A stretch of 64,000 bases of DNA from positions 1 through 64,000 of the forward strand of contig DAIQNR010000009.1 of assembly GCA_036788295.1 (NCBI GenBank). Reading direction: 5' to 3'. This document shows positions 1 to 10,074 of the stretch, one piece after another. Below the pieces are notes generated by a model. The model was not told where the DNA came from. It did not search any database and saw only the letters and a program-made list of their open reading frames with translations. The translations under genes were made by a program, and so were the position numbers. Position 1 is the stretch's first letter. Every line of letters begins with the position of its first letter. Origin of the DNA: JAHQVK01 sp036788295 (GTDB taxonomy: Bacteria > Myxococcota > Kuafuiibacteriia > Kuafuiibacteriales > Kuafuiibacteriaceae).

Positions 1-2
1 GC

Positions 3-350
3 GGCGAGACCTGCACGCTCGGGACCATCTCCGCCGGCCGAGGCAGCACGCCCCGGTTCGACTTCGCGGTGGCCGCGGACGCCCCCGCCGGCGCCCTGAC
101 CGTTCAGGCAACCGCGAGCACCCCGAGCGACGACATCGACCCGAGCAACGACCGAGCCGAGCTCTCCATCAACGTGAGCGTGCCCCCGCCCCCCGACGCC
201 GGGGTGGCCGACACGGGGGTCACCCCGATCCCAGCGGGCGACGGGGGCTGCAGCTCGGCCGGACGCGCCCCCTGGGAGCTGGTCCTGCTCGCCTTTGCTC
301 TGTTCGCCTTCCACCGTCGAAGAGCCCGAGCGTTCGCGCTCAACGACTGA
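3..350 (+). CDS. C-terminal part of a secreted surface protein with MYXO-CTERM-like tail
   Basis: The reading frame is open from the left edge, so the start lies outside the window. The visible part reads as the end of a beta-sandwich (DUF11/CARDB-like) repeat containing an N-D-R-A-E-L stretch, followed by a Pro/Asp/Ala/Gly linker. It ends with Gly-Gly-Cys, a hydrophobic helix (WELVLLAFALFAF) and an Arg cluster. That tripartite end is the MYXO-CTERM type of sorting tail known from Myxococcota, which is processed after export and anchors proteins at the cell surface. The same tail type recurs in three other proteins of this window. The function of the missing part cannot be judged. Confidence 0.75.
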   Translation, partial: GETCTLGTISAGRGSTPRFDFAVAADAPAGALTVQATASTPSDDIDPSNDRAELSINVSVPPPPDAGVADTGVTPIPAGDGGCSSAGRAPWELVLLAFALFAFHRRRARAFALND

Positions 351-387
351 CGGTCCGCAGGGCGGCTATCCATCCCGGCGGACCGGT

Positions 388-1251
388 TCACGGGCTCCTG
401 GATCCCGAGCAGCGAAAGCGGGCTTCGAGCAGGCGACCTTGCCAGTACGGATGCAGCGTGCCCTCCAGCTCCCACGCAACTTCTCCTTCGAGCGGGATGA
501 GGAAGCCGTCGCGGCGCTCGTGGTTCCAGAACCGTCCTTGCCAAGGGGTGGGCACGGGACCATCCGGGGTCTCGCGGGGACGGTCCTCAGTCCGAACGGA
601 CACCACGCGACCCTCTTCGAAGCGAAAGATCGCCTGCGCCACCACCGTCCCGTCCGTCACCACCGCCCGGACGGAGTTCGCGTCCACCGGCTCCCAGCGC
701 ATGTGGGCGCCGGGCAGCAGCGCCGTGGGATACCAGGCCGCCTCCGCCAGCCAGCGGAGCAGCTCGCCGCGGCTGAGCTCCGCCGTGTCCGGCGCCGACA
801 TGACCGACAGGAGGCCGAGCAGCCGGGCCTCGAGCACACCGCGGCCGCCGACATAGGCGTCGTGGACGAGCACGGGGAAGAGGGGGAAGAAGCGGATCTT
901 CGCCGACCATACGAATCCGGGCCGAACTGCCGTGACCCACTGCTCGGAACGAAACCGCCGCCATTTCGCCTCGGTGCCCCCCAAGTTGAAGCGGCCCTCG
1001 TGGACGAACCGCGCCCGGAGAACCGAGGCCCGCGCCGGGGGCAGCGAGGCCCGCAAGAAGGACTGCACAACCTCGGGCAGCTCGTCGAGATCGGGCTCGA
1101 AGCCGAGCTCGAGCTCGGGTGGGTCCGAGGCGGGTAGGCGAGCTCTCAGCGCCTTGGTGCGCGCCGCCCACCGCCAGCGCCCGAGAGCTACGGCGGCTGC
1201 CCACGAGCCGGCGATGCCGAGCAGACCGAAGAGCCAAATGGATTGTTCCAT
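388..1251 (-). CDS. DUF6544 family protein, membrane-anchored
   Basis: 287 residues from ATG at 1251, which opens with a membrane segment (IWLFGLLGIAGSWAAAVAL). The longer frame upstream has no support. The body matches the DUF6544 (DUF6920) pattern: a W-S-A-K-I strand, a D-A-Y-V-G-G-R-G turn, an L-L-R-W-L-A-E-A helix followed by W-Y-P-T-A-L-L-P, and R-W-E-P-V-D-A-N. The family's biochemical function is unknown; these are the residues by which I recognise it. It is divergent from nrfH, with about 200 bp between them that could hold promoters for both. I see no link to nitrite reduction. Confidence 0.8.
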   Translation of the reverse strand: MEQSIWLFGLLGIAGSWAAAVALGRWRWAARTKALRARLPASDPPELELGFEPDLDELPEVVQSFLRASLPPARASVLRARFVHEGRFNLGGTEAKWRRFRSEQWVTAVRPGFVWSAKIRFFPLFPVLVHDAYVGGRGVLEARLLGLLSVMSAPDTAELSRGELLRWLAEAAWYPTALLPGAHMRWEPVDANSVRAVVTDGTVVAQAIFRFEEGRVVSVRTEDRPRETPDGPVPTPWQGRFWNHERRDGFLIPLEGEVAWELEGTLHPYWQGRLLEARFRCSGSRSP

Positions 1252-1456
1252 AGGGATGTCTCGGCAACCCGGAGCCAACCGGAGCCGCATCCCGAACGGC
1301 ACCGAAACGTAACGTCGGCAACCCGTCGGTTGGAAAGGCGTAGAGTCCACACGAATCGCTTGCGCTTCTTCTCCGCCACCAACAGGCGATAACCCGCCGA
1401 CATCACCCGGTGCCGCCGCGCAATCGGAGGACAACTCCGCTCCGCCGGTCCTCGGC

Positions 1457-1975
1457 ATGCGGCTTGCGGCGATGGGCCCCACCATGGCGGACCCGAGCAC
1501 CCCGGGCGAGAGCCTCGCCCCTTCGTTCCGAGGTCCAATCGCCGCGGCGGCGGCGCTCGCCACCGGGGTCGCGATCGGCCTCGGGACGTTCACGTTCGGC
1601 TACGGCCAGGGCGCGTCGTACCTGAGCGACGACCCCGCCGCCTGCATCAACTGCCATGTCATGAACGACGTCTTCGACGCCTGGGTGAAGTCGAGCCACC
1701 ACGGGGTCGCTGGGTGCAACGACTGCCACCTCTCCTACCACCCGATCGGAAAGTGGGTCACGAAGGCAGACAATGGGTTCTTTCATTCGCTCGCCTTCAC
1801 CACCGGCGACTACCCGGACCCCATTCGCATCAAGCCGCGAAACCGCCGAGTGACCTTGGCTGCGTGCCTTCACTGCCATGAAGAGTTCACCCACGCCCTT
1901 CGGCCGGCCGAGCCGGGCGGGGATCCATCCGACTGTCTGAGCTGCCACTCGGACCCCGGCCACGCCGCCCGCTGA
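1457..1975 (+). CDS. nrfH: cytochrome c nitrite reductase small subunit NrfH
   Basis: 172-residue membrane-anchored tetrahaem cytochrome of the NapC/NrfH family. It takes electrons from the quinol pool and passes them to NrfA on the periplasmic side. One N-terminal membrane helix (IAAAAALATGVAIGLGTFTFG) is followed by four haem-binding motifs, CINCH, CNDCH, CLHCH and CLSCH. M-N-D-V-F-D-A-W after the first motif is typical of NrfH. In-frame ATGs at 1472 and 1484 are also possible starts, since no Shine-Dalgarno sequence is decisive. nrfA begins 17 bp downstream, so the two are surely one operon. Confidence 0.93.
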   Translation: MRLAAMGPTMADPSTPGESLAPSFRGPIAAAAALATGVAIGLGTFTFGYGQGASYLSDDPAACINCHVMNDVFDAWVKSSHHGVAGCNDCHLSYHPIGKWVTKADNGFFHSLAFTTGDYPDPIRIKPRNRRVTLAACLHCHEEFTHALRPAEPGGDPSDCLSCHSDPGHAAR

Positions 1976-1992
1976 GCCAGGACGAAACCACG

Positions 1993-3633
<1,641 letters not shown>

Positions 3634-3672
3634 CCGCCAGAGACCCGCTCCTCTCTTGCCAGCATCTCGCCG

Positions 3673-3720
3673 CCGCTCCGCTCGACCGAGGGGTCGGCCC
3701 ACCGCTCCGCTTGACCGAGG
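3673..3720 (+). repeat. two 19-bp direct repeats between nrfA and rnr
   Basis: Copies at 3673-3691 and 3702-3720 differ at one base (C/T at the eleventh position) and are 29 bp apart. They fill part of the 113-bp intergenic stretch upstream of the RNase R start. They could be a binding site or a chance duplication. Confidence 0.5.
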
Positions 3721-3746
3721 CGGCCCCGGGTGCGCACCTCGCCGCG

Positions 3747-6119
3747 ATGGATGAAGAGCGCCTCCTCGCCCTGTTTCGCGAGGAGCCGGACCGGAGCTTC
3801 GCCCTGCCCGAGCTGATGGCGAAGGCGAAGCTCCCTGAGAAACGCGAAAAAGAGCTCAAGCGGGTCCTGAAGGGACTCACCCGCGACGGCGCGCTCGACC
3901 GGGAGCCGGGGCGGCGGTTTCGGCTGTCCCGCGCCGGGCGCACGCTCGAAGGCCGGGTGATCGTGGACCGCCGGGGAGCGCCGAACTTCATCGCGGACGG
4001 AGAGCCCAAGCACTCGTTTGGCATCCCGTTTCTGTCCGCAACGCCGTTCGAGGGCCCCCGCGGGGCGCCGCCCCCGCTCGACGAGGCGGTCAAGGCGCTC
4101 GCGCACGGAGACCGGGTGCGGGCCGAGGTCGTGCAGCGGGGGTCTCGGCCCCGGCCCTACGCCCGCCTGATCGAGCTCATCTCTCGCCCACAGCAGCGCC
4201 ACATGGGCCTGTTTCGCGAGGTTCGTGGGGTCTACTTGGTCGAGCTCGACGAGCCGCCGAACCCGATGGCCGGCCAGCTCCACCGAATCCGCGAGGTGAT
4301 CATCCCGCCGGGGGACATCCTCGGCGCCGAGGACGGCGCGGTGGTGGAGGTCCGCTTCGAGCGAGCCGATCCCTCCGGCCGCAGCGCCCCTGTCGGCCAG
4401 GTGGTGGCGGTGCTCGGCCGCGCCGGCGAGCGCGAGACCGAGATGGCGAAGCTGCTCATCGAGCACGGCCTCGACCGGTCGTTTCCGCCCGAGGTGATCG
4501 CGCAGGCCGAGTCCTATGGGGACGCCCCCACCGAAGACGACATGGCCGGCCGCCGCGACGTCCGCGACTTGCCGTTCATGACCATCGACGGCGAGACCGC
4601 GAAGGACTTCGACGACGCGGTCTGCGTTCTTCGGGACGGAAAGGAGCGCTACCGGCTGCTCGTGGCCATCGCCGACGTGTCCCACTACGTCCGGATCGGC
4701 ACCCCGCTCGATGAAGAGGCGCTGCACCGGGGCACGAGCACCTACCTGACCGACCGCGCGATCCCGATGCTCCCCGAGCGGCTCTCGAACGGGCTGTGCT
4801 CGCTGAACCCGGAGGTGGACCGGCTGGTCATGCTCGCCGAGATGAGCATCGCCGCGAACGGCCGGGTGATGGACGCGCAGTTCTCGAGAGGCGTGATCCG
4901 ATCGAAAGCCCGGTTGACGTACACGCAGGTCGCCGCGGCGCTCGAGGGCGAGCCCGACGAGGCGACCCAGTCCGTGCTGCCCACGTTGCTGCTGTTGTCG
5001 AGCGTCGCCGCGAAGCTGCTCGAGCGGCGGCTCCGCCGGGGTTCGCTCGACCTCGACCTCCCCGAGCCGGTCGTCGAATTCGACGCAGCCGGGGATCCGA
5101 CGACCGCCACCCGCCGCCCGCGAAATGCGGCGCATCGCCTGATCGAAGACCTGATGATCGCCTGCAACGAGGCGGCGGCCCGGTACTTTCTCGAGCGGGA
5201 CCTCGGGAGCCTGTTTCGCATCCACGAGCCCCCCGATCCGGACCGCATGGCGAACTTCGCCAAGCTCTGCCTCCACCTCGGGCTCGACGCGAAGGTGTCC
5301 GACCGCCCGTCCCCGGCCGAGGTCAGCCACCTGCTCGCCCGGCTGTCCGACCAGCCCCGCGGGGCCTCGCTGCACACGCTGCTGCTTCGGGCGCTGGCGG
5401 CGGCCCGCTACCACTCGGAGAACGAAGGCCACTTCGGCCTCGCGTCGGAAGCGTACTTGCACTTCACCTCTCCGATCCGCCGGTACCCGGACCTCGTGGT
5501 GCACCGGCTCATGAAGCAGGCGATCGACGGGGCCCGCCCCTGGTATTCGGCAGGGCGGCTGCGGGACCTCGGGGCGGAGTGCTCGGCCACCGAGAGAAAG
5601 GCGATGATCGCCGAGCGGGCCTCGATGGACCTCGACCGGGCGCTCGTGGCCCGCCGGTACCTGGGGGAGCGCCTGCCTGGCATCATCACCGGGGTCCAGG
5701 GTTTCGGGCTGTTCATCGCGACGCTCGAGCCGTTCCTCGAGGGCATGGCCCCGGTCCAGACCCTGCCCGAAGACTTCTACGAGGCCGACGAGTTCGGCTC
5801 GACCCTCATCGGCACCCGCCGAGGCCATCGCTTCGCCCTCGGCGACCCGGTCGAGGTGGAGGTCGTCAACGTGAACCTCAACCGGAGGCAGGTAGAATTG
5901 CGGCTGCTCGTCGATCACGCCGACGAGCAGCCCAGCCCGGCTGCGAACCGGCCGGCGCCAGCGGAACCAGGTAAGCGGCCGCTCGGCCAGCCTCCGGTCC
6001 GATCTCCGAGCCGGCTCGACCCTCGCGCGATCGCCCGCAAGCTCTCCGGCCGCCGGCGCCTGACCGAGGAGCGCACCGGCAGCCGGCGCCGGGGCCCCCG
6101 CGGCGGCCCCAAGAGCTGA
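3747..6119 (+). CDS. rnr: ribonuclease R
   Basis: 790-residue 3'-5' exoribonuclease of the RNB family that degrades structured RNA. The frame is open far upstream, but homology begins at ATG 3747 (MDEERLLALFREEPD), an N-terminal winged-helix region. Cold-shock-like OB folds follow. The RNB domain shows I-D-G-E-T-A-K-D-F-D-D-A, which holds the metal-binding aspartates (about residues 280-300), and H-F-T-S-P-I-R-R-Y-P-D-L near residue 573. An S1 domain begins at G-I-I-T-G-V-Q-G-F-G and ends near residue 717, followed by a basic Arg/Lys/Pro-rich tail. Size and order match bacterial RNase R. It follows nrfA on the same strand but is functionally unrelated. Confidence 0.95.
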   Translation: MDEERLLALFREEPDRSFALPELMAKAKLPEKREKELKRVLKGLTRDGALDREPGRRFRLSRAGRTLEGRVIVDRRGAPNFIADGEPKHSFGIPFLSATPFEGPRGAPPPLDEAVKALAHGDRVRAEVVQRGSRPRPYARLIELISRPQQRHMGLFREVRGVYLVELDEPPNPMAGQLHRIREVIIPPGDILGAEDGAVVEVRFERADPSGRSAPVGQVVAVLGRAGERETEMAKLLIEHGLDRSFPPEVIAQAESYGDAPTEDDMAGRRDVRDLPFMTIDGETAKDFDDAVCVLRDGKERYRLLVAIADVSHYVRIGTPLDEEALHRGTSTYLTDRAIPMLPERLSNGLCSLNPEVDRLVMLAEMSIAANGRVMDAQFSRGVIRSKARLTYTQVAAALEGEPDEATQSVLPTLLLLSSVAAKLLERRLRRGSLDLDLPEPVVEFDAAGDPTTATRRPRNAAHRLIEDLMIACNEAAARYFLERDLGSLFRIHEPPDPDRMANFAKLCLHLGLDAKVSDRPSPAEVSHLLARLSDQPRGASLHTLLLRALAAARYHSENEGHFGLASEAYLHFTSPIRRYPDLVVHRLMKQAIDGARPWYSAGRLRDLGAECSATERKAMIAERASMDLDRALVARRYLGERLPGIITGVQGFGLFIATLEPFLEGMAPVQTLPEDFYEADEFGSTLIGTRRGHRFALGDPVEVEVVNVNLNRRQVELRLLVDHADEQPSPAANRPAPAEPGKRPLGQPPVRSPSRLDPRAIARKLSGRRRLTEERTGSRRRGPRGGPKS

Positions 6120-6143
6120 AGCGCGGCGAGGCCGAGGCCGGGC

Positions 6144-7829
6144 TCAACCGACGCTCGACAGCGCGTCCGCGAGGTCGTTCCAGACCACCGGCTTGCGGAG
6201 AAATCCGCGGACGTCCAGTTCCGCGAACGCGTCCCGTACCCCGGGCATCACGTCCGCGCTGAGCACCCAGACCGGCGGCATGGGGCCGGACCGGCTTCGC
6301 ATGGCGCGCACCACGCCCACGCCGTCCATGCCCGGCATGTGCACGTCCATGAGCACCAGGTCGAAATGGCCGTGCTCGAGGTGGGCGAGCGCGGTCGGAC
6401 CGTCTTCGGCCTCGGTGACCCGGTGGCCGAGCGCCTCGAGCCCTTCCCCGATGACCAGCCGGTTGATCGGTTCGTCGTCCACGAGCAGCACCGACAGCGG
6501 CCGGCTGCTCGGCGCCGCCGACGCCGGGCGGGCCTCGCCCATCGCGCCCGGGGGCAGGACGACGGAGACCGTGAACGTAGCCCCCTCGCCCGGCGACGAC
6601 GCCACCGAGATGTCCCCTCCGAGCGCCCAGGCGAGGCGGCGGCAGATGGTGAGCCCGAGCCCGGTGCCCCCGTAGCGCCGGGCGATGGAGCCGTCGGCCT
6701 GCACGAACGGCTCGAACAGGCGTTCCTGCTGGTCCGGGTGGATGCCTGGACCGGAGTCGGCCACGGCGAGCTCGAACCGGCCGTCCCCGTCCGCCCGCAG
6801 ATGGACCCGGATGGCTCCCCGTTCGGTGAACTTCAGGGCGTTCCCCACGAGGTTTTGGACGATCTGGCGGATCCGGCCGGGGTCGCTTCGCACGAAGGTC
6901 TGGCCCGGACCGAGCTCGAGCTCGAGGCTGAGCCCCTTGTCTTCGGCGGCGGGGACGAAGAGCTCGGACGCCTCGCGGATCTCTTGTTCGAGGCAAAAAT
7001 CGACCGCTTCGAGCCGAAGAGCCCCGGCTTCGATCTTCGAATGGTCGAGCACGTCGTCGAGCAGGCCGAGCAGGCTCCGGGCCGAGCGCTCGAGCACGCC
7101 GCTGTACCGCCGCTGGGTTGGGTCGAGATCGGTGCGCGCGAGCAGGTCGATCGTCCCGAGGATCCCGGTCATCGGGGTCCTCAGCTCGTGGCTCATGGTA
7201 GCGAGAAACGCCGATTTCGAGCGATTCGCCGCTTCGGCCGCCTGCCTGGCGGCGACGAGCGCCGCGTTCTCCTCGCGGAGATTGCGGCGCTCCACGTTGG
7301 CGAGCGCTTGCCCAGCGAGCAGCGCGAAGCGCCGGAGCAGCCGGACGTCCTCCCGGCTGAACGCTTGCCGCTCCAGCGCGGTCAGGACCACGATCCCGGC
7401 CCCCCGGTCCACCGGCAGGGGCGCGAGCAGCGCCGCGCCCACCTCCGACCGCACCGCCTCGGGCTGGGCCGCGAACTCGGGGACCCGGCTGGCGTCGGTC
7501 AGGGCGACGGTCTGCCCACCGAGCACCCGGGACAGCAGCGGCCCCGGCGACCACCTCGAGCCGAGGAAGCGGGCGTGGCTCGCAGCCACGCAAACGAGAT
7601 CGCCCCCGGGTTCACCCTGAAGGAACAGGCCGTCCTGAAAATGGAGGACCCGGCGAAACGACCGCAGGGTGTCCCGAACCGGGGCGTCGGGGTCCGGTCC
7701 AGCGAGCAGCTCGGTGAGCCCATCGATGAGCACGGAGGTCTCCGCCTCCCGTCGCTCGGCCTGAAGGCGCCGCCGCTCCTCCGTGCGCAGCGCCTCTCGC
7801 AGCTCCTCGGAGACTGCGCCGGCGCTCAC
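6144..7829 (-). CDS. hybrid histidine kinase (GAF-HisKA-HATPase-REC)
   Basis: 561 residues from GTG 7829, whose start overlaps the stop of the FIST gene (GTGA), so the two are translationally coupled. Order: N-terminal coiled coil rich in Arg/Glu (1-35); GAF domain (about 40-190); second coiled coil; HisKA with S-H-E-L-R-T-P-M-T-G near residue 213; HATPase with N-L-V-G-N-A-L-K-F, D-S-G-P-G-I and G-G-T-G-L-G-L; and a receiver domain with V-D-D-E and V-L-M-D-V-H-M-P-G-M-D-G, the phospho-acceptor Asp, near residue 501. There is no transmembrane segment, so it is cytoplasmic. It probably signals together with the FIST protein; the output partner is not visible. Confidence 0.92.
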   Translation of the reverse strand: MSAGAVSEELREALRTEERRRLQAERREAETSVLIDGLTELLAGPDPDAPVRDTLRSFRRVLHFQDGLFLQGEPGGDLVCVAASHARFLGSRWSPGPLLSRVLGGQTVALTDASRVPEFAAQPEAVRSEVGAALLAPLPVDRGAGIVVLTALERQAFSREDVRLLRRFALLAGQALANVERRNLREENAALVAARQAAEAANRSKSAFLATMSHELRTPMTGILGTIDLLARTDLDPTQRRYSGVLERSARSLLGLLDDVLDHSKIEAGALRLEAVDFCLEQEIREASELFVPAAEDKGLSLELELGPGQTFVRSDPGRIRQIVQNLVGNALKFTERGAIRVHLRADGDGRFELAVADSGPGIHPDQQERLFEPFVQADGSIARRYGGTGLGLTICRRLAWALGGDISVASSPGEGATFTVSVVLPPGAMGEARPASAAPSSRPLSVLLVDDEPINRLVIGEGLEALGHRVTEAEDGPTALAHLEHGHFDLVLMDVHMPGMDGVGVVRAMRSRSGPMPPVWVLSADVMPGVRDAFAELDVRGFLRKPVVWNDLADALSSVG

Positions 7830-9043
7830 CGGCCTCGATCCTTCGGGAACACGATCACCGAGATCATGAGGTTTCCGTGCTGGCTCTGGTCCACCAGCCA
7901 GCCGACCTCGCCGAACGTGAACGCGCCGAGAAAAGGGACCCCGGGCAGAGCTGCCACAAGACCATCGATGACTTCTCCGAGCCGGTCGGCGATGGTGAGT
8001 CGGCACCCTCCGCAATAGATGACGAGCGCCCCCGCCACCTCGTTTGGCTCCACCTCGGCGAGCAGCAGCGCGTCGAGCGCTACCCGCCCCGCCCGAGAGA
8101 TGAGGCTGTCGAGCGTCCCCGTCATCAGTTCGAGCGTCTCCGCCGCCTCGACGGTAGCGAACGTCGAGAGGGTCCCGTCGGCGTGGACCCGCTCGGGGTG
8201 GACCAGAAGGTAGGTTGGGATGCCGGAGCTCTCGCCCCGGATCCTGCCAAACGGCGCGAGCGTCGTGGCGGCGAGCACGTTTCGCTCCAAAAATGGGTCT
8301 TCGATGACTTGGGGAGCCCACCGGGCGTACCACACGGCCGCCGGTTCGCCGCCGAGCGCGACGAGGCGGCGGCCCTCCCGGGCGGTGACGAGGACCCGCG
8401 CGCCGGTCGGTTCGTATCCGCTTTGAAACGCGAACCCAGGGTCAACCGAAGGAAACAGAGCGACGACCACCGCCGCTTCGGTCAAGATCTCGTCCCCGGC
8501 GATCTCGAGCCACCCCCCGGCGACGTCGTCATCGGCGGTGCTCCCGCCGAGAACGGGCACCGACGCCCCGAACACGTCCTCGATGCCCCGCAGAACGTCC
8601 TCTTCCTGCCCAGGGGCCTGCACGAGCCACACCAGGGCCGGGACCTCGAAGCTGCGCTGGGCGTGCTCGAGCGCCGCTTCCGCCGCCGCCCTCGCCGCCT
8701 CTCGAGGGCGATCGCCGAGCGCGGCCGCACCAACCCCGTACGCCCCTTCCGGATCGACGATCGCGAACACCCCCGCCGGGTGCTCGCCAAGCGCGGACAT
8801 GATCCCGCGGCAGGAGCTCCCCCCGGCGACCGCGGCAGATGGATACCGATCGCGCAGTCCGGCGAGCAGTTGGTCGTCGAGCAGGGGGGCCCGGCCGTGG
8901 ACGAGCAGAAGGTTCGGTTTGTCCCCTTCGAGCGCCAACGCGAGCTGGTCGGCCAATCCCTCCGGAGGTCCACCCACGACGACGCAGCGCATGCTCCTCG
9001 CTTCGGCCAACCGAGCCTCCAGTGGAGTGGAGACCGGCAACAA
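7826..9043 (-). CDS. FIST domain sensory protein
   Basis: 405 residues. N-terminal FIST domain (A-A-V-A-G-G-S-S-C-R-G near 71-81, V-P-V-L-G-G-S-T-A-D-D-D near 162-175) and FIST_C domain with A-L-V-I-Y-C-G-G-C-R and V-P-F-L-G-A-F-T-F-G-E-V near the end. FIST proteins are ligand-binding (perhaps amino-acid) partners of signalling proteins, and C-GG-C plus F-G-E are signature positions of the C-terminal part. I chose the TTG at 9043 because GAGGAG lies about 10 bases upstream; ATG 8992 is an alternative but would cut the N-terminus. The gene sits 15 bp after the epimerase gene and overlaps the kinase. Confidence 0.88.
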   Translation of the reverse strand: MLPVSTPLEARLAEARSMRCVVVGGPPEGLADQLALALEGDKPNLLLVHGRAPLLDDQLLAGLRDRYPSAAVAGGSSCRGIMSALGEHPAGVFAIVDPEGAYGVGAAALGDRPREAARAAAEAALEHAQRSFEVPALVWLVQAPGQEEDVLRGIEDVFGASVPVLGGSTADDDVAGGWLEIAGDEILTEAAVVVALFPSVDPGFAFQSGYEPTGARVLVTAREGRRLVALGGEPAAVWYARWAPQVIEDPFLERNVLAATTLAPFGRIRGESSGIPTYLLVHPERVHADGTLSTFATVEAAETLELMTGTLDSLISRAGRVALDALLLAEVEPNEVAGALVIYCGGCRLTIADRLGEVIDGLVAALPGVPFLGAFTFGEVGWLVDQSQHGNLMISVIVFPKDRGR

Positions 9044-9058
9044 TCCGATGAGGCTCCT

Positions 9059-9868
9059 CTACGCCCAGGGCATCCGGCTCACACCGAGCATCGAGCGCAT
9101 CGCTCGCTGGTTGTCCTGCACGGTCAGCACCCGGTCGAGCCCCGCGGCGAACGGTCTCGGGTCGAGGTCTAGGTCGGCGAGATGGCGGGGGGCGTAGCGG
9201 GGGCCCTCGCCGCCAGCGGGCGGCAGCCCTTCGAGGGGGTGACCGGTCCGCTCCGCGAGGAGCGCAAGGACCTGGGCGGCCGTCACCCGCTGCTCGGAGA
9301 TGAGGTAGCGCGGCCGACGCCCGCGGGCCGCCACCGCCCAGACCGCATCGGCCAGATCGGCCCCGTGAACCGGGTGAAAACCGGTGTCGACCGGAACCGG
9401 GACCGGCTCCGAGGGCCGGTCGAGCGACCGCTCGATGAGGCGCTCGAGCCCGGAGCCAGCGTCGAGGTTGTCCGTGTACACGTCGGCGAAGCGCAGCACT
9501 CGGGCCTGCGGATGCTCGGCGGCGAGCACGAGCGCCTCGCCAGCGGCTTCGGCCAGCGCGGCGGCATCTTCGGGACGGCTCGGCTCGAGGATCAGCGGGC
9601 TGTCCTCATGGATCGTGCCGAATCGAGCCCGTGCCGGGGTGAGGTAGACAAACGCCGCCGCGTCCCCGACCGCCGATTCCAAGCGGGCGAGATCGGGCGG
9701 GCTCGACGCCACCCACACCACGAGGCCGGCGCCGTCCCCTGGTTCGGTGCGCTGGGCCACCGGGAGCCCCCGTCGAGCCAGCGAGGCGGCGACGAGGCGG
9801 GCGATCCCACCCGCGCCCACGACGGTGGCCGAAAGAAAAGCGGAGCTCGGGTCGGGGCGCTGCTGCAT
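9059..9868 (-). CDS. SDR-like NAD(P)-dependent sugar epimerase/dehydratase-like protein
   Basis: 269 residues from ATG 9868. Begins with a Rossmann glycine loop (V-V-G-A-G-G-I-A). Middle part has V-L-R-F-A-D-V-Y-T-D-N and H-P-V-H-G-A-D-L-A-D-A-V, which fit extended SDRs of the NAD-dependent epimerase type; the second resembles the V-H-V-x-D-L-A strand. The classical Y-xxx-K catalytic pair is not evident, so it may be atypical or a reductase-like member. The frame stays open upstream through the 22-bp tandem repeat, but that extension is low-complexity and was left out. It is the first gene of a unit with the FIST protein and kinase and is divergent from an RmlC-like gene. Confidence 0.65.
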   Translation of the reverse strand: MQQRPDPSSAFLSATVVGAGGIARLVAASLARRGLPVAQRTEPGDGAGLVVWVASSPPDLARLESAVGDAAAFVYLTPARARFGTIHEDSPLILEPSRPEDAAALAEAAGEALVLAAEHPQARVLRFADVYTDNLDAGSGLERLIERSLDRPSEPVPVPVDTGFHPVHGADLADAVWAVAARGRRPRYLISEQRVTAAQVLALLAERTGHPLEGLPPAGGEGPRYAPRHLADLDLDPRPFAAGLDRVLTVQDNQRAMRSMLGVSRMPWA

Positions 9869-9882
9869 CCATCCTCCACGGG

Positions 9883-9966
9883 GCACCCCCTGCGGGGCGC
9901 GGGAGCACCCCCTGCGGGGCGCGGGAGCACCCCCTGCGGGGCGCGGGAGCACCCCCTACGGGACGC
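9883..9966. repeat. 22-bp tandem repeat, about 3.8 copies
   Basis: Units start at 9883, 9905, 9927 and 9949; the first three are identical in the part seen and the fourth is degenerate (T-A-C-G-G-G-A for T-G-C-G-G-G-G). Each unit contains CCCCCTGCGGGG, a short inverted repeat, so the array could form a row of small hairpins. It lies in the 206-bp spacer between divergent genes, where promoters must also be. Confidence 0.9.
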
Positions 9967-10074
9967 CATGCCGAGATCCATCGTCCACATCGGTTCGGTT
10001 TCGAGCGTCCCGAGGCGAGTCGGCCGCGCTCCGCGTCGCTCACGCCAGAGCCAAGACCGCCGATATCGGGGTCC

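Noticed and set aside
104..1593. Long overlapping open frames on both strands at the left edge
   Set aside because: High G+C leaves several frames open; only the frames with MYXO-CTERM-like tail and DUF6544 motifs read as real proteins.
9869..9952. N-terminal extension of the epimerase-like protein through the 22-bp repeat
   Set aside because: The added residues just translate the repeat; the Rossmann loop begins soon after ATG 9868.
9883..9966. CRISPR array
   Set aside because: Units are contiguous with no spacers, and no cas gene is present.
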